DNA of 64,000 nucleotides from Zygnema cylindricum (GCA_037447655.1 JBBHKE010000722.1:220271-284270), one strand, 5' to 3'; counted from the stretch's first letter, positions 1-12,700 are shown. Program-made: numbers and translations. The notes: generated from the sequence alone by a model not told the origin.

Positions 1-184
1 CTCGGTAAAAATCATTAAACAAAAAAACTCACCTTAAAAAGTTATTGGAGAAAAAACGAAAAGACAAAGTGAGCAAAAACCAGAGGAGAAGGAGAGCCGC
101 CACATCTGGACAAAAAAAAGAGGTGAAGGAAATCCAGAGGGCTCCAAAAGAAAGGGATAAAGAGATGAATGGATTTGCGAACAT

Positions 185-945
185 TTGGGGAGACGAGGGA
201 GAGGGGAGGGGAAGGAAGGGAGGGAGAGGGAGAGGGGGAGGGGAAGGGAGGGAGAGGGGAGAGGGAGAGGGAGAGGGAGAGGGAGAGGGAGAGGGAGAGG
301 GAGAGGGAGAGGGAGAGGGAGAGGGAGAGGGGAGAGGGAGAGGAGAGGGAGAGGGAGAGGAGAGGGAGAGGGAGAGGGGAGAGGGGAAGGAAGGGAGGGG
401 AGAGGGAGAGGGAGGAGTGAGAGGGAGAGGGAGAGGGAGAGGGAGAGGGGAGAGGGAGAGGGAGAGGGAGAGGGAGAGGGAGGAGAGGGGGGAGGAGGGA
501 GAGTAGGAGGAGAGGAAGGAGGAGAGGGAGAGGGCGGAGAGGGAGGAAAGAGAGGAGAGAGGAGGAGAGGGAGAGAGGGGGGGGGAGGGGGGGGGAGGAG
601 GGGGGGGAGGGGGAGGGGGGGGGGGAGAGGGAGGAAAGGGAGGAGAAGGAGGAGAGGGAAGAAAGGGATGGGATGGAGGAGAGGGAGGAGATTGAGGAGG
701 GGAAGGGAGAGGGCGGAGAGGGAGGAGAGGGAGGAGATTGAGGGGAAGGAAGAGGGCGGAGAGGGAGGAAAGGGAGGAGAGGGAGGAGAGGGAGGAGAGA
801 GAGGAGAGGCAGGAGAGGGAGGAGGGAGAGGGCGGAGAGGGAGGAAAGGGAGGATAGGGAGAGGTAGAGGCGGGAGAGGGAAAGGGGGAAAAAGGAAGAG
901 AGGAAGAGAGTTAGAGAAAAAAAGAAAACAAAAGCAAATAAACAA
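185..945. repeat. long purine-rich (GGGAGA)n-type tract
   Basis: About 760 bp in which the plus strand is almost wholly A and G, made of GAGAGG, GGGAGA and GGAGGA units with only scattered C or T. The long open frames here on both strands translate to Arg/Glu/Gly or Pro/Leu/Ser runs, an artefact of the repeat and not protein evidence. Such homopurine-homopyrimidine mirror-like tracts are known to be able to form triplex (H-DNA) structures; whether this one does is inference. Confidence 0.95.
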
Positions 946-1609
946 ATGAGTAAAGAAGAGGATACAGCAAATGAGACGTTCCCACCAGTCGAGCATATAC
1001 AGTCCAAAAGTGACTTCAAATCGGAAAATCAATCTCTTCACTTTTGTCCGAATTCGCTCCACAGCTCCCCCTTGCGCCGGATTTTGAACGGCGGATCGCT
1101 CCGTTTCTGTTCCATTACAGGCCAACATCTGCAGAAAGAATAACAACTACACATGAGAACGTATTTTATTTCCGTTATGTTAAAGGTTGACGTCTTGCAA
1201 AAAAGTGTGTTGAAACTTTCAACCAGAACCAGAACTAAGACAAGAACAGGCAAAAAAGATTCCCAGGACTTTTTTTTTCCCCGCCTTGATCCGAAACAAG
1301 AAGAAATGAACAAAAAATGAAGTTGGGAAAAAAGAAAATTCTTCTCATAAGTATTTTGTACTACTCTATTACATGTATGTTTACCTTGACTCTTTTTTTT
1401 AGTTAAAGGAGCTTCTTTTTCTGCAGTTGTTACATATAATTGCATAAAAAGGGAGTTTGGAGACAGTAAAAAAACAAAAAAAGCGGGTACATCTATAAAT
1501 AAGAGATTTTTTTCGATATCGTAACATTTTCCTAAGGTTTCTTATAGGGTGCTTTTGTGGTTCCTTAGAGCTTTCTTGAAGCTCCTTTAGTACACCATGT
1601 ATCACTAAC

Positions 1610-1632
1610 GGAGAGAGAGAGAGACACAGAGA

Positions 1633-1712
<80 letters not shown>

Positions 1713-1746
1713 GAGAGAGAGGGAGAGAGAGGGAGAGAGAGAGGGG
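1610..1746. repeat. (GA)n microsatellite
   Basis: A nearly pure GA dinucleotide run with a few GGGA interruptions. It lies about 660 bp beyond the purine tract and has the same strand bias. Confidence 0.95.
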
Positions 1747-1929
1747 GTGTTAATTAATCTTATTCCAGTGCGTGTTTTTTTTACCAAAAGCATAAATGAT
1801 TGTTGGTCACATTATTTAGTTGAGTGGCTCAAGATGAGCCATGTGTAGTGTAGTCAATTCTAATAACGTGTACAAACACTAATTGCGTTTTAAGGTGTAA
1901 CCGTATATCTCTCTATCAAATGTAAACAT

Positions 1930-2275
1930 CTTTCAAACACTCAAACATTAAAAGGTCACTCAAACATTAAAAAATAGTTAGCTTTATTTTCAACAGTTTT
2001 TTTTTTTGTTTTTTTTTTTGCAAGGGAGCAATCAAAAGGTAAAGGTCTTACCTTTCGATCATAATGTTACAATGTAATAAAAAAAAGTATTTCAATCGCC
2101 TGAAAAACTTGTACTTTTCTCAACACATAGTTTTTCAATTTCCAACCGTGACTTTGCGATCTTGAATGTAATACCTTTACCTTTGGATTGCTCCCTTAAA
2201 AAAAGAAAAAGCAACAGTTGAAAAGAAAGTTACACACTGTTTTAGGGTTTGAATGTCCAAAAAATGTTTAACACA
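1930..2275. mobile_element. inverted-repeat (MITE/foldback-like) element
   Basis: Near-perfect inverted repeats AAGGGAGCAATC..AAAGGTAAAGG (from 2022) and CCTTTACC..GATTGCTCCCTT (to 2197) face each other. Weaker symmetry extends outward: CAACAG with T runs on the left against A runs with CAACAGTTG on the right, then TCAAACATTAAAA against GGGTTTGAATG. No ORF is present. The outer limits and target duplication are uncertain. The AAGGGA terminus resembles that of the foldback element at 4585-6073. Confidence 0.6.
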
Positions 2276-2397
2276 GATGGTGGTGGGCAGTGTACACCTT
2301 ACATCGCTATTAGAAAGAAAATTAGTTGTGCAAAAAGGATGGTTCTAACCTAAAGCTAAAGACCATAATGAAAGTTTCAATAATTTCCATTTAGCAG

Positions 2398-2994
2398 CTA
2401 AAAATGGCCTATTTTTTTAACGATTAGGTTATCACGATTTAGGGTAAACTTGCTGGTAAGTAACTCACGCACCTCAGAATGTACGGAATTGTTGATTTTA
2501 GCTCGCCCAACGGATAGGTCAAGAGTCTGAGAAGACTCGTCGATGGTGTTTGGATAACAAGGAGGACTTCTTGTTTTTGTTTTTTTTATCAATATTCGCC
2601 TAAAGATTGGTAATGTTGCAAAACCTAACCCCGGACAACCGTCTCACAGGCTCCGCTCAAAATCATAAAAAACAGGATAAAAGATACTAAAATAAAAACT
2701 AGAAATACCTTGTAAGATTTCCAAGAGACATGTCAAAAGAATTGAGACACTCTCACCACTGAAAATTTGAACCGAGATGTGTCCCGTGGTTCGATTTCGA
2801 ACCCCAGTTACTTTCCTTTTGTTTTATTTGATGAAGTGGCGTCATTTGGCGGGAGAGATGTGTATCGGGAAATTATTCTCAATTTCTCACTACGCGCTAC
2901 GAGACGTTTATCTGGCTCGCGAAAATCGAGCTGCGATACTGTACGGTTAATTTAATCATCTATGCTTTCTGTAATTACTAATTAGTAATTACTA
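2398..2994. other. intergenic, nothing recognised
   Basis: Short unconvincing frames only. I see no gene, RNA or repeat until the MITE that starts at 2995. Confidence 0.5.
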
Positions 2995-3201
2995 CACCGT
3001 GAATCGCTATAGCGTTTAGAAATAAATAGCATTATGAAACAAATAGCGTTATTAACGCTATTTGGGAATTTGGGGGTTTTGAAGGAAATCATCTACTCTA
3101 ATTTGTTTTTTAAAGGGTTTTTATACATTCTATTTGAGAATTTGGGTAAAAAAACGGGGTACCGCAATTAGAATCATTGACTCTAATAGCGATTCACGGT
3201 G
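2995..3201. mobile_element. TA-flanked MITE, short class (copy 1)
   Basis: Non-coding, 207 bp. The left end CACCGTGAATCGCTAT and right end ATAGCGATTCACGGTG form terminal inverted repeats. The left flank is TA; the right flank is TG, the expected TA with one change, and directly abuts the next TIR element. It belongs to the family with copies at 4051, 5510, 7866, 17955, 23357, 23865 and 33407. Confidence 0.85.
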
Positions 3202-3203
3202 TG

Positions 3204-4038
3204 GTGTTGGGTATCGAGGACCGTTTGCCGATATTCGATATATATCGAATTTCAGGTACCCGATAATCGATATATCGCTTCGATATATCGAATTTCAAAT
3301 TATCGCGATGCATTTCCGATATATCGCTAAAATATCGTATCGTCAATATATCGAAGTTAAAAAAAAATCCCACAGGTTTTCAAAGTCTCGTGACTTCGGA
3401 CAAAGCGACTGTAAAATCTTTGCCGAAAAGAAATACGGTTTTTTCCTGAAAGTCAGCAGAGTGAAGAAAATCTCTGAGGTACATTGACGAGGTACACTTG
3501 TGAAGTACACGTACGTCATACGCAGGTACGATTTTCCAGACGAAAAAGGTCGGTTTCCAGATATTCGATGATTTTTGAGATTTGGTAGTCAGCTTACGTG
3601 GAACCACTCATATCAGAACACGTATGTAAAACTTTTTGACAAAAGATACGCGATGTACCCGAGGCCTCTGTAATACATACATTTTGCTGTCCGTACTATT
3701 ACAGAGACCTCCTCGTGTAACCCATACCCCAAATAATTAATCATTACAATTTCAGAATTAGTACTTTTTTGTCGGTTATATTTTGCGGCGTCTACATTTA
3801 AGTCACGGAACGAAAATCACGGCGTACGTGGCGTATTAGACAATTTGACTTTTTCGCTAAAATAACATATTACATAAAAAAATAAAAAATAAAATTTTAA
3901 AAAATACTATATATCGCGATATATATCGCGATTGTTTATGTTGGTCTCGGTACGATATATCGAGAATCCTGCTCGATCGATATTCGATATATCGAATATC
4001 GAGATTATCGCTATATGAATTTACCCGATACCCAACAC
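3204..4038 (+). mobile_element. GTGTTGGGTATCG-TIR DNA element (copy A)
   Basis: An 835-bp segment bounded by GTGTTGGGTATCG and its reverse complement, with TA on the right and TG on the left. Both subterminal regions are packed with TATCGATA/CGATATATCG motifs. The interior holds a short frame (3134-3487) ending in EKKYGFFLKV, which recurs in inverted orientation in copy B near 58.7-58.8 kb, so the interior is shared family sequence. No transposase is recognisable, so it is probably non-autonomous. The superfamily is undetermined; TA flanks would fit Tc1/mariner-like insertion. Confidence 0.75.
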
Positions 4039-4050
4039 TAGTAATTACTA

Positions 4051-4269
4051 CACCGTGTATCGCTATTAGTGTAGATAATTTTCTCGCCGCTTAAAAGTTA
4101 AAACATCTTTTCTCCGTACACACATATCCTATTTTCACAGGGAGACCGCCAATGGGAAGGTGAGAATCTTGGCTTTCAATCGTAACCGTCAGATCTAAAA
4201 TCACAAGCATGTACGGAGAAAAGATGTTTTAAGTGGCGAAAAACATTAACATTAATAGCGTACACGGTG
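4051..4269. mobile_element. TA-flanked MITE, short class (copy 2)
   Basis: A 219-bp element with ends CACCGTGTATCGCTATTAG and AATAGCGTACACGGTG, flanked by TA on both sides. Internally it is a hairpin: a TTTTCTCGCC..AAAACATCTTTTCTCCGTAC arm faces GTACGGAGAAAAGATGTTTT..GGCGAAAA. Copy 4 (7866-8082) shares this interior. Confidence 0.85.
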
Positions 4270-5101
4270 TAGTTACATTTACGAAATTTGCCCCTAATGT
4301 CGATTGTAAATTGTACAGTTTTTGAGCAAATAGTACGATTACCTACCCAAATATCTGTACATAATGTACGATTTGTGCTCGAAACGAGGAAAAATCTTCA
4401 ATAACCACCCTATGTGTCCAAACTGTACTATTTCCCCTCAAAACGAGGGTAAACCATAAAACGCCTTAAGATCGGCCGTAAAATACTAAATAGTGTGTAC
4501 GAACGCAGCAGAAAACTGCAAGTGCTGAGAACTAAAAATTGACATACGCGACATGGAACACCCTTTCGCTTTTTATATTTCTTAAAGGGAATTGCTAATC
4601 GCAGAGACGATTTTTGCTGCGCGAAGGTAGTTGTCAGAAATTGTACATTTGAATACATTTTCGTACAAGCTACATACTTTAAGTTCAGATTTGATGGTCA
4701 ATCTGTCGAACAACTTTGACTGGAAAAATATTGTAACGGCGGTTAAAAAACTGTCGCGCTTGCGAACGTCGACCGTCATAAAAAAAAAAAAAATTCACAC
4801 GGCCGGCGCAGGTTTACTGTAACAAAACTGAGGCAACCGCATATAAATAAAATGGCTGCGAGTAGATAGTTACTCACTTCACGTGAGCTCCACTGTGAAA
4901 GCACACACCGACATTTGACTTAGCCGCAAAAATGGAATCTAATCGCGAACCGTTACGCTGAACTTGGACACAAATTAAAGGACGACGTACGACATGTATA
5001 AACTCGCACGAAACGAAATAAACTTTGTACAAAATATAATACCGTACCCGCGTATAAATATCAATGAAACTAAAATGATGTGTCGTCACGCGCGACAAAA
5101 T

Positions 5102-5217
5102 GACACCACACTATTTAAGAATCAACATTCTTACATTGAAAACGTACTTCACATTGATTCCGCCACACTATTTACAAATCAACATTCTTACATTGAATAA
5201 GTACTTCACATTGATTC
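5102..5217. repeat. two-copy ~58-bp tandem repeat in foldback loop
   Basis: Two consecutive units both carry CCACACTATTT, ATCAACATTCTTACATTGAA and GTACTTCACATTGATTC. They lie in the single-copy loop between the foldback arms. Confidence 0.85.
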
Positions 5218-5509
5218 ACATTGTCGGTGTGTGCTTTCACAGTGGAGCTCACTTGAAGTGAGTAATTACCTGCGCGCAGCCATTTTATTTATATGTGGCT
5301 GCCTCAGTTTTTTTACAGTAAACCTTCGCCGGCCGTTTGAATTGTTTTTTTTTTTCATGACGGTCGACGTTCGCAAGCGCGACAGTTTTTTAACCGCCAT
5401 TACAATATTTCGCCAGTCAAAGTTGTTCGACGGATTGACCGTCAAATCTGAACTTAAAGTACGTAGCTTGTACGAAACTGTACTTAAAATGTACAATTTC
5501 TGACAACTA

Positions 5510-6028
5510 CACCGTGAATCGCTATTAGTGTAATGAAATAGATAGCGTAATGAAACAATTAGCGTTATTTACGCTAATTGGGAATTTCAGTTTTTTCCAA
5601 AAAAACTTTTATTCTAATTTATCATTAACTCTAATTTGTAAACTGCTTTGTAAAAAATTTCGGCGCATAATATATTCACACTAAAATATGTTCATGTACG
5701 AAATTGTTCAAATCGTACGCCGTCGCGTTTTTTTGACATCCGCGTATGCCGGAAAATATTTACGCAATTACATGTTAGCGCGACTACGGGACATCGTGAA
5801 TATTTTTTATGTACTTTTCTACTTAAAAAAGTACAAAATAGTACATCTCTGACAGTCCGTACACAACCCTATTTAAAATGGCACCATATTAGAGTTATGA
5901 ACCCTATTTAATGGGGTACCTCAAATAACGTTTAGAAACATTTAGAATCATTAATTCTATTTGAGAATTTGCCGAAAAAAACAGGGTACCTCAATTAGAG
6001 TCATGAACGCTAATAGCGAATCACGGTG
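5510..6028. mobile_element. TA-flanked MITE, long class (copy 3), nested in foldback arm
   Basis: A 519-bp element with ends CACCGTGAATCGCTATTAG and CTAATAGCGAATCACGGTG and a TA on each side (5508-5509 and 6029-6030). The uninterrupted opposite foldback arm shows the empty site as a single TA, so the duplication of TA is directly readable. The interior resembles the other long copy (23357-23857), sharing TTCGTACGCC-like and GTCCGTACACNAC blocks. No ORF is present. Confidence 0.93.
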
Positions 6029-6073
6029 TACCTGCGCGCAGCAAAAATCGTCTCTGCGATTAGCAATTCCCTT

Positions 6074-7865
6074 CTTAAATTGAAAATTTGAAATCCTTAC
6101 CTGCCGTCATGTTTTTCCGAACTTGAACCTTTTTGTTCGCTTCGTCCTCATCCATCCCATTCATTCTCTCCTCTCCTCTCCGGTACCCTCTACCATCTCC
6201 TCCACTCTTCGCTCGCCTCTCCGCCTCTCTCGACCGTAGAAGTTTCATTCGTACTATCCAAAAATTCGCAAATTCCGTACGAATGTTCCTATGCTCTCGA
6301 CCAAAGGCCTACACCCGAGGGCGGCAGCGAACCGAGCGGACGCAAAAGGAAGAGTGGAAAGAATGCGAGCACTCAGCACTGCAGCCAAGGCGCAGCAGCA
6401 GGGCTCGTGCAATAGACCAATCGGGCGCGTCAAGAGTCCGAGGGAAGCGCGTCGAGGAGCTCAGATCCAACGGTGCTCACAACCTTATCGAAAAGATATT
6501 CTTGGACACGTGTAACTGGCTCGGTGGAGAGAACCGGCACATCCGAGAATACTAGGGGATGAATAGAGCAGGTCTGTCGCTTCTCCCAAATAGAGTGTTG
6601 GAAACAGTGTTCAAAGCACGAGAGGGTGATGATCGTACGGATGATAGTACGGACAGGAGTATCCCCAACCAAGAAACGGGGGACGAGCGTGGAGCAATAA
6701 GACAGGCCACGTGGCGGCATACCTCACATGTGCTATAGTTAATAACAGACCTAACCATGGCAGAGCCATGGGAAGGAATATATGGAGACCACAAGACACC
6801 ATAGCAAGGCAGGAGGGAGGCCATTGGTTTATACATAACAACGAACCTGTAATCGGTTCATTGAAGCAAAAGAAAAAGAAAAGAAAACGTGTGTGACATG
6901 AGTCACAAATGGTAAGCCCAACAATAATGAAATGCCCATCCGGACCATCAGGATGTCAATATGTATTTCCTTTTTTTTTATACTCTTTTCCTTCCAAACT
7001 TGAAAGGTAATCTGGTATATCCATATGACCTAAGGACCTGGCCAACTTTTCCCATGGGGCAGATCAAAAGGCAATTATTGATAAAAATTATTGAAATAAA
7101 TAGGCAAATTAGGCAAATTGTTCAAGGCCAAGAAATATGAAATCATTCAAAATTTAGCAGGCAAGGTGTATATGAGGTACCTTCCATGGAATTTCTAAAA
7201 CATGGGGTTCATTGTAAATTTGTTAAGTTCTGCCCAACAGACACATTTCTCTTGGATTATAACTTTGGATTATCGAGATAAAGTTTGTTTCGTTTGTGTT
7301 CGTTTTAACTTGACTCGGTCGGTTACAAGTCTGTTTTACCAAAGAGGTTTGTGTTAGGCCTATTGTTTTGACTTTATGTTTCCTTGTTTCTTATTTCGCC
7401 TTCTCATACACCTTTGGGACCGAATAAATAAATAATTTCCTACACACTTCATCATGTGAAGTTGAGCTGCAGCGGCAATAGGGGCAGCTGCCCCCCTTCC
7501 TCCACCATCCCCCCATCCCTAAAAAAGTCAACCTGGAGCATAGACTTTGTCTACAGTCAGCTACAACGACCATCGGCTAATAACACCAATTTGATCTCGA
7601 GTTTTTCTGCCAAAATATGTCAGTATCACTAGTGCCACATCTCTCTACACTAAATTAGTATTACACATTCTGATTTCGCTTGTGCACTGATGATTCCTTC
7701 ACGATCCGCGTACGATTCCGGTTTCTACACGGCTGTTTGTTTCCGTTGTTCCCATCCACTGCGCTTTCTTAATCATGCTTGTTCTTCTTTTTTCTAGCAG
7801 CGATGCGTAGTGTCGCTGCCCACGCCACGTGCACGACCGTGCCAGGTAGTAATGCGTGGGAACTA
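6074..7865. other. intergenic, no recognisable gene
   Basis: A pyrimidine-rich CTCTCC stretch (about 6160-6230) precedes a 140-codon frame (6133-6555) with no family resemblance I recognise, and overlapping frames occur on the other strand. Nothing supports a gene. A 5' UTR of an unseen transcript is possible but unproven. Confidence 0.4.
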
Positions 7866-8082
7866 CACCTGGTATCGCTATTAGTGTGAAATTTTTTTTC
7901 GCCACTTAAAACATATTTTCTTTGTACACACTTGTCGCATTATGGATTTGACGGTTGCGATTGGAAGCCAAGATTTTGACCTTCCAATTGGCGGTCTCCT
8001 TGTGAAAATCGGACAAGTGTCTACAGAAAAAAGATGTTTTAAGTGGCAAAAAATTTATTAACACTAATAGTGATACACGGTG
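7866..8082. mobile_element. TA-flanked MITE, short class (copy 4)
   Basis: A 217-bp element with TA flanks (7864-7865 and 8083-8084). The left end CACCTGGTATCGCTATTAG and right end CTAATAGTGATACACGGTG have diverged slightly from each other. The interior hairpin matches copy 2 (AAAAGATGTTTTAAGTGGC). Confidence 0.85.
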
Positions 8083-9731
8083 TAGCGTCCAAACTCCAAC
8101 ACGTCGCTTTAGCGAAAACACATCGCTTTATCATGCCTGTTTGAAGTCCCATTTTTTCTTTGTCGGGTTGGAGCCTCCCATATAACCTCTATTTACAGTG
8201 CATTATCTCCGAGTCTTCTATCCAAGACGACACATATGAGAACCTGTCATTCATTATTTTCACAAACATTGTTGATACACCAAGGAGTAGTGTTGTATAT
8301 CTGTGACCAATATGTTTGATAACTGCTAGGTCCAAATGAGCATCGCCAATAAATGTTCATAAAACTGTGTACTTTTTGAAGAATAGTGAGTTTCCAGTAT
8401 AATGTACTACACTGTTTTGCCTTCGGGTATATTTTGGAGTAACATACCCATAAGTTTTTTTGGTGGGCTTGCACTGATTGCAAATATATATCCATCACCA
8501 TGGGCGGCAGAAAAAAACCTACAACTGTGGGCTCTGAAAACATCCCTTCCTTACAGTCTTACCACTTGGCAGAATCATCGCGCCCAGAAAACTGAACTAC
8601 AAATTACACATCACATCCAGCGTATTCTAAAAAAATGTCTTTTGACCGCTATCATGCATTACAGTACATCACCAATATATGTTCAATAACCAGTAAATGT
8701 GAAGATATTGACTTTAGGAGTCCCGGAAAATTGATTTTCTGTCAAAGGTCACCAACATACCACAGTGTCTGGGCAAGAAAAGGCCTCCAGATTCAGACTA
8801 CCCAAACATTCACGGATCACCCCAAAGATATTCGAGAACATCAGTACTTGCCTCTAGGATCTTACATGAGCAACTACTATGTATTACTAGTCAATGCTAC
8901 TTGCTACTTTCAGATAGGATGATGACAAAGCTCCCTGTACAACTGTTTTTACAGCTGATTTGTTTGTATTTATATTTGTTTGAACTGTGTTTGCTAGCGC
9001 TACAGTATAAATAAGTTGTGCAAATAGTGGTTTCAGGAACACCAACCACATATAACCAGCTGCCATCAAACACCAAGTCATACATTAGACAGACTTGCAA
9101 AAGAACAAGGCATACGAGCCGACACATACATCCTCATAGCTAGCGGACAGTCTCTTCCGACACATGTAACACACCAATCACCCAAAATCAACGAGAGGGC
9201 CTTCACAGCATCACTTCGTCACAATATAAACGATGACAAAACCAGGACATCCCATTTGAAGGTTGTAAACATCCCATGCTGCTAAAATTAACCACCAAAG
9301 CCGTCACCACAACATCAATGCCATCCCACAACTGAATAACGAACCACGACAAATGACCTCGGCAAATGACATTGACAGGCTGACGTTGGCAAGCGACGTT
9401 AACAATGACATTGAACCTTTTGGTGTGAGGATGCTGTATAAATGTTAGGATGGATGAGCTCCCAAAGGCAGACGTGCCATAGTGCACACATTAGACTGCC
9501 TTTTAAGATCTCCCCCTTGGCTTATGCCTTCTATTAGTGCTGCCATGACCTCACAACCAGCCATGCACGCTACAAAACAATATATGCAAATGATGACCAA
9601 TCTCTACGCCAATTAAAGCCAGGTGCAGCGACCCTATATACATGCCTTGCAGCCTGCATGGCGTCCTTCAATGCATATAACAACAACTGCCCACCATAAC
9701 CGATAAACCAAGTCACCGTCTAGTCTCCGAC
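8083..9731. other. intergenic region downstream of the SAPS gene
   Basis: Only short frames on both strands, none with recognisable motifs or splice-linked continuity. The stretch next to 9732 should hold the SAPS 3' UTR, but I cannot place its end. Confidence 0.4.
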
Positions 9732-12700
9732 TTACATATCCTTCTCTGGTCCACCTACTTTCACAGGATGAGTGTGCTTCTCGCCCTGGTTCAAACCTAA
9801 CTCTACCGTTGGCTGTGCTTCTTCTCCTCTGTCATCTCCAGTCCCCTCACCGTAGGTAGTCTTCCAAAAATTTGCATCATTGAAAGACGCATCCAATTCT
9901 GTTGTCGCATTTGAATCCACGATTGAATGTGAGATGTTGTTCCCATGCGCTCCCATCAACTTCATCGGGACTGCCTCATTAACAATGCCCTCTCGCAGAG
10001 CTTTAACCATGGCTTTTGCGGTACCCTCAGGCTCCAGGTTGGTGAGCCCTCTCGTCTCGTCTGCTAATCTTTGACTTTCATTCAAATCTCGAGGCATGTT
10101 ATTGCTGTCACCAAGTCCATCAGTAGGATGTCCTCCAACTACATCACCTACGATTTCCTCCTTCACCACTTCCTCCTGGACATATGTCTCCTCTCTTTCC
10201 GACTCCGAGCTCCTAGGACTAATTTCCTGCTCATTTTCCTCGACAACTGTCTCAACAGCCACATTATTATTAGCGTCTGAGGACTCGTTGGATGAAGAAG
10301 GAGACGCAGGCTTCTCTGGAAACACCGGAGGCCACACTGAAATAGTGCCTCCAGGAGGAGGGCTTGCGAAAAGATTGGGTTGAGAGGAGAACTCCACCTG
10401 TGCCCAGTCTGGAGGGAGCTCCTCTGCCTTCACGCTGCTTCCAAAGAGTGCGAAGGAGGGTGGAGAGGTAGCAAAAAAGTCGGCATGAGATGTACCTGAT
10501 GTTCCAGAGGGAGGTCCTTTCTCAAGAGATGCTTCGGCAGATTGAACCTCCCCAAAAATGACCACTGGCCTATTGCTAGATACAGAACCTAATTCCTGCC
10601 CTCCCGAGTTTCCACGCACATCGAAGTCATCAATGTCGTCTTCCTCCGTGTTGCTTTCCCCTAAGCTTTGGTTACCAACGTAATTGTTTACCTCGTTAGG
10701 TGCTTTGTTGTCAGAGTTATCTAGAACAGCTCTTTGTGCGTTTGTGAAAAGGTTCACATGAAGCTCCTCAGACTGAACAATCTCTGAATTTACAGCTTGC
10801 TCACCAGGGCCCATAGGGTTCACATAATGCTCCAAGACCGAGAAAGAGAATGTGGGTTCCTCTACGCCCTCCACGGTAGACCTATGCGAGACAGGTGGAT
10901 TGGTTGAATCCAAATCTGGGAATTCGAGGACCATAGGTTCAGATAAAAACCCGGCTTCATTCGTATTAACTGGCGCTCCCTTTCCGGACATCTCAAAAGG
11001 AAACCATGCGACTGGCGCTCCGTCTCTGAAAAGTACACCACAGAGCACCCTATTAGCGTTAAGAAGTATATATGAGGTCTATTTTAGTGTCCTAAAATAT
11101 AATTTAAGTTTGTGCGACATGGACAAAGTTCAAATGCTTACCAAATTAGCCTTAAAAAAACAATTAGTAGGCTAACGATATTTCATGATCAAGGGGCCAA
11201 AAAAAAGGCACCAAATTTAGTGTATATCAAAAAAAAGAACAAGAATGCAATACGAATGGAAGTTATGTCCACGTATTTCAAAATGCCACTGTATGAATCG
11301 GATGACATAAAATATATGCTGAGAGACCTCAAGCAAGAAGGAGGTAAAGCCAGAAGATCAACTACAGTTGCCTTCCACAGTTGGTGGGCATTGGAACCTT
11401 ACTCTCCTCCTCCTCCATTGTCAGAAGCCTTGCTGGAAGACTCAGCAACATTTCCTGTGACAGCCTTGCTCTCTGCCTCGTTGATTGACCCAACGATTGC
11501 AGAAACTAAATTGCTCGTCTCACTGTCTTCCTCATCACTGCATATGTCAAGGCAATAATTACATAAGACATCATTCCAAGTACAAGACGCCCACAATTTG
11601 CAAACATGACCTCGTACAACTTATGTAAACAGGAAAACTACGCTGTCCTCATCCAGAGATCCCTCACCCGGACCCTTCATTTTTTTAACCGCCTGTCTTC
11701 TGGTGGATGCAAAACTATAATCAGAAACCATATTATGGACGGGCTCCTATGATGAACTATGATCCAATTCTGGACATAAACTACACTGCATAGAAAACAA
11801 TCAGTTTACGCAATAAGTTCATGCAGACCATTTAAACTCCTAAAAACTCCCTTGACTGCATCAATATCAATCTCATCTATCCATACTGCTGCCTTTGTCC
11901 TCAACAAATAAGCGATGGCTTACCTGTCATTGTCCTCAGAAACTCTTAACCCTGCCATGGCTCTCTCAGCACCTTCATACTGCAATCAGTACACATCCAA
12001 AAAAAAGGATCCGTAAATAGAAAAAAAAGTTTGCCAAAGAAGTGTACAAACTGGCTGACTATAATACGGTGCAGACGTTTCAGTTGTAGCACACAGTCAA
12101 AGTGGCAGAAAGGACAACAAGGAAACAGAGAAGCTGATACCACGAAAACAAAGAGGAAAAAAACAAAAAAACAGCAGAAACCACCTAGCTACAGGAGGGT
12201 TAGCAACAAAAGAAAAAAAAAAAGAACAAAAAACAGACTGCTTTTGTGCTTGAGAAAAAAGAATTCATGGAGACCTAAAAAAAAATGCAACTGTAAGACA
12301 AAACGTCTCTAGGCTTCTGAACCTTCTTTCAAGATTTACCTCAGCATCCACTTCGTCCGCATCGAGCATTCCATAGCGATGAAATTCTCGGGGCAGATTG
12401 CTGGCCAATGAAATCGTGGAAATGTCAAAGTCGCGATCTCTACTGACATCATCATCGTCGCTGTCTCCAGGCCGATCATCCATTGAAGCTGGTCTCCTGC
12501 TCAAAACATGACCCCTTCCTATATTAGCCAACCCTTCCATTACTACCCATTCCCTCCAGAAGCATTCTTATGCATTAAGCACATGAACAAAATATGGAGA
12601 AGTGCCACATACACGGACCAAAAACAAACGAGCAAGCTTGGTCTGTATGCACACAGGAGTTCTGAAGCAGACTGTTGGATTGCAGTCTGGGAATCATATT

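Larger units (their letters stand above)
4585..6073. mobile_element. foldback element with ~330-bp inverted arms
   Basis: Left arm 4585-4915 is the near-exact inverse of right arm 5222-5507 plus 6031-6073. Both arms read AAGGGAATTGCTAATCGC at the outer edge and the GTGAAAGCACACACCGACA segment at the inner edge. The candidate target duplication is CTTA (4581-4584 and 6074-6077). The loop carries a tandem duplication. The matching peptide-like frames on opposite strands of the two arms are a by-product of the inverted repeat, not evidence of a gene. The right arm is split by a MITE at 5510-6028. Confidence 0.85.

Noticed and set aside
34-1146. Long ORFs of Arg/Glu/Gly and Pro/Leu/Ser on both strands
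   Set aside because: They are translations of the purine repeat in several frames at once, with no non-repeat coding signal.
3204-4038. hAT element with 8-bp target duplication
   Set aside because: No matching 8-bp flanks; only TA-like dinucleotides adjoin the ends, so the superfamily is left open.
5102-5217. CRISPR-like direct repeats
   Set aside because: Only two adjoining units without spacers, inside a eukaryotic foldback element.
4631-5503. Similar ~63-90 aa peptides on opposite strands as a gene pair
   Set aside because: They arise from the two inverted arms of a foldback element and share its DNA-level identity.
6133-6896. Possible gene with Arg-rich frames
   Set aside because: Overlapping frames on both strands, no recognisable domain and no splice-supported continuation.
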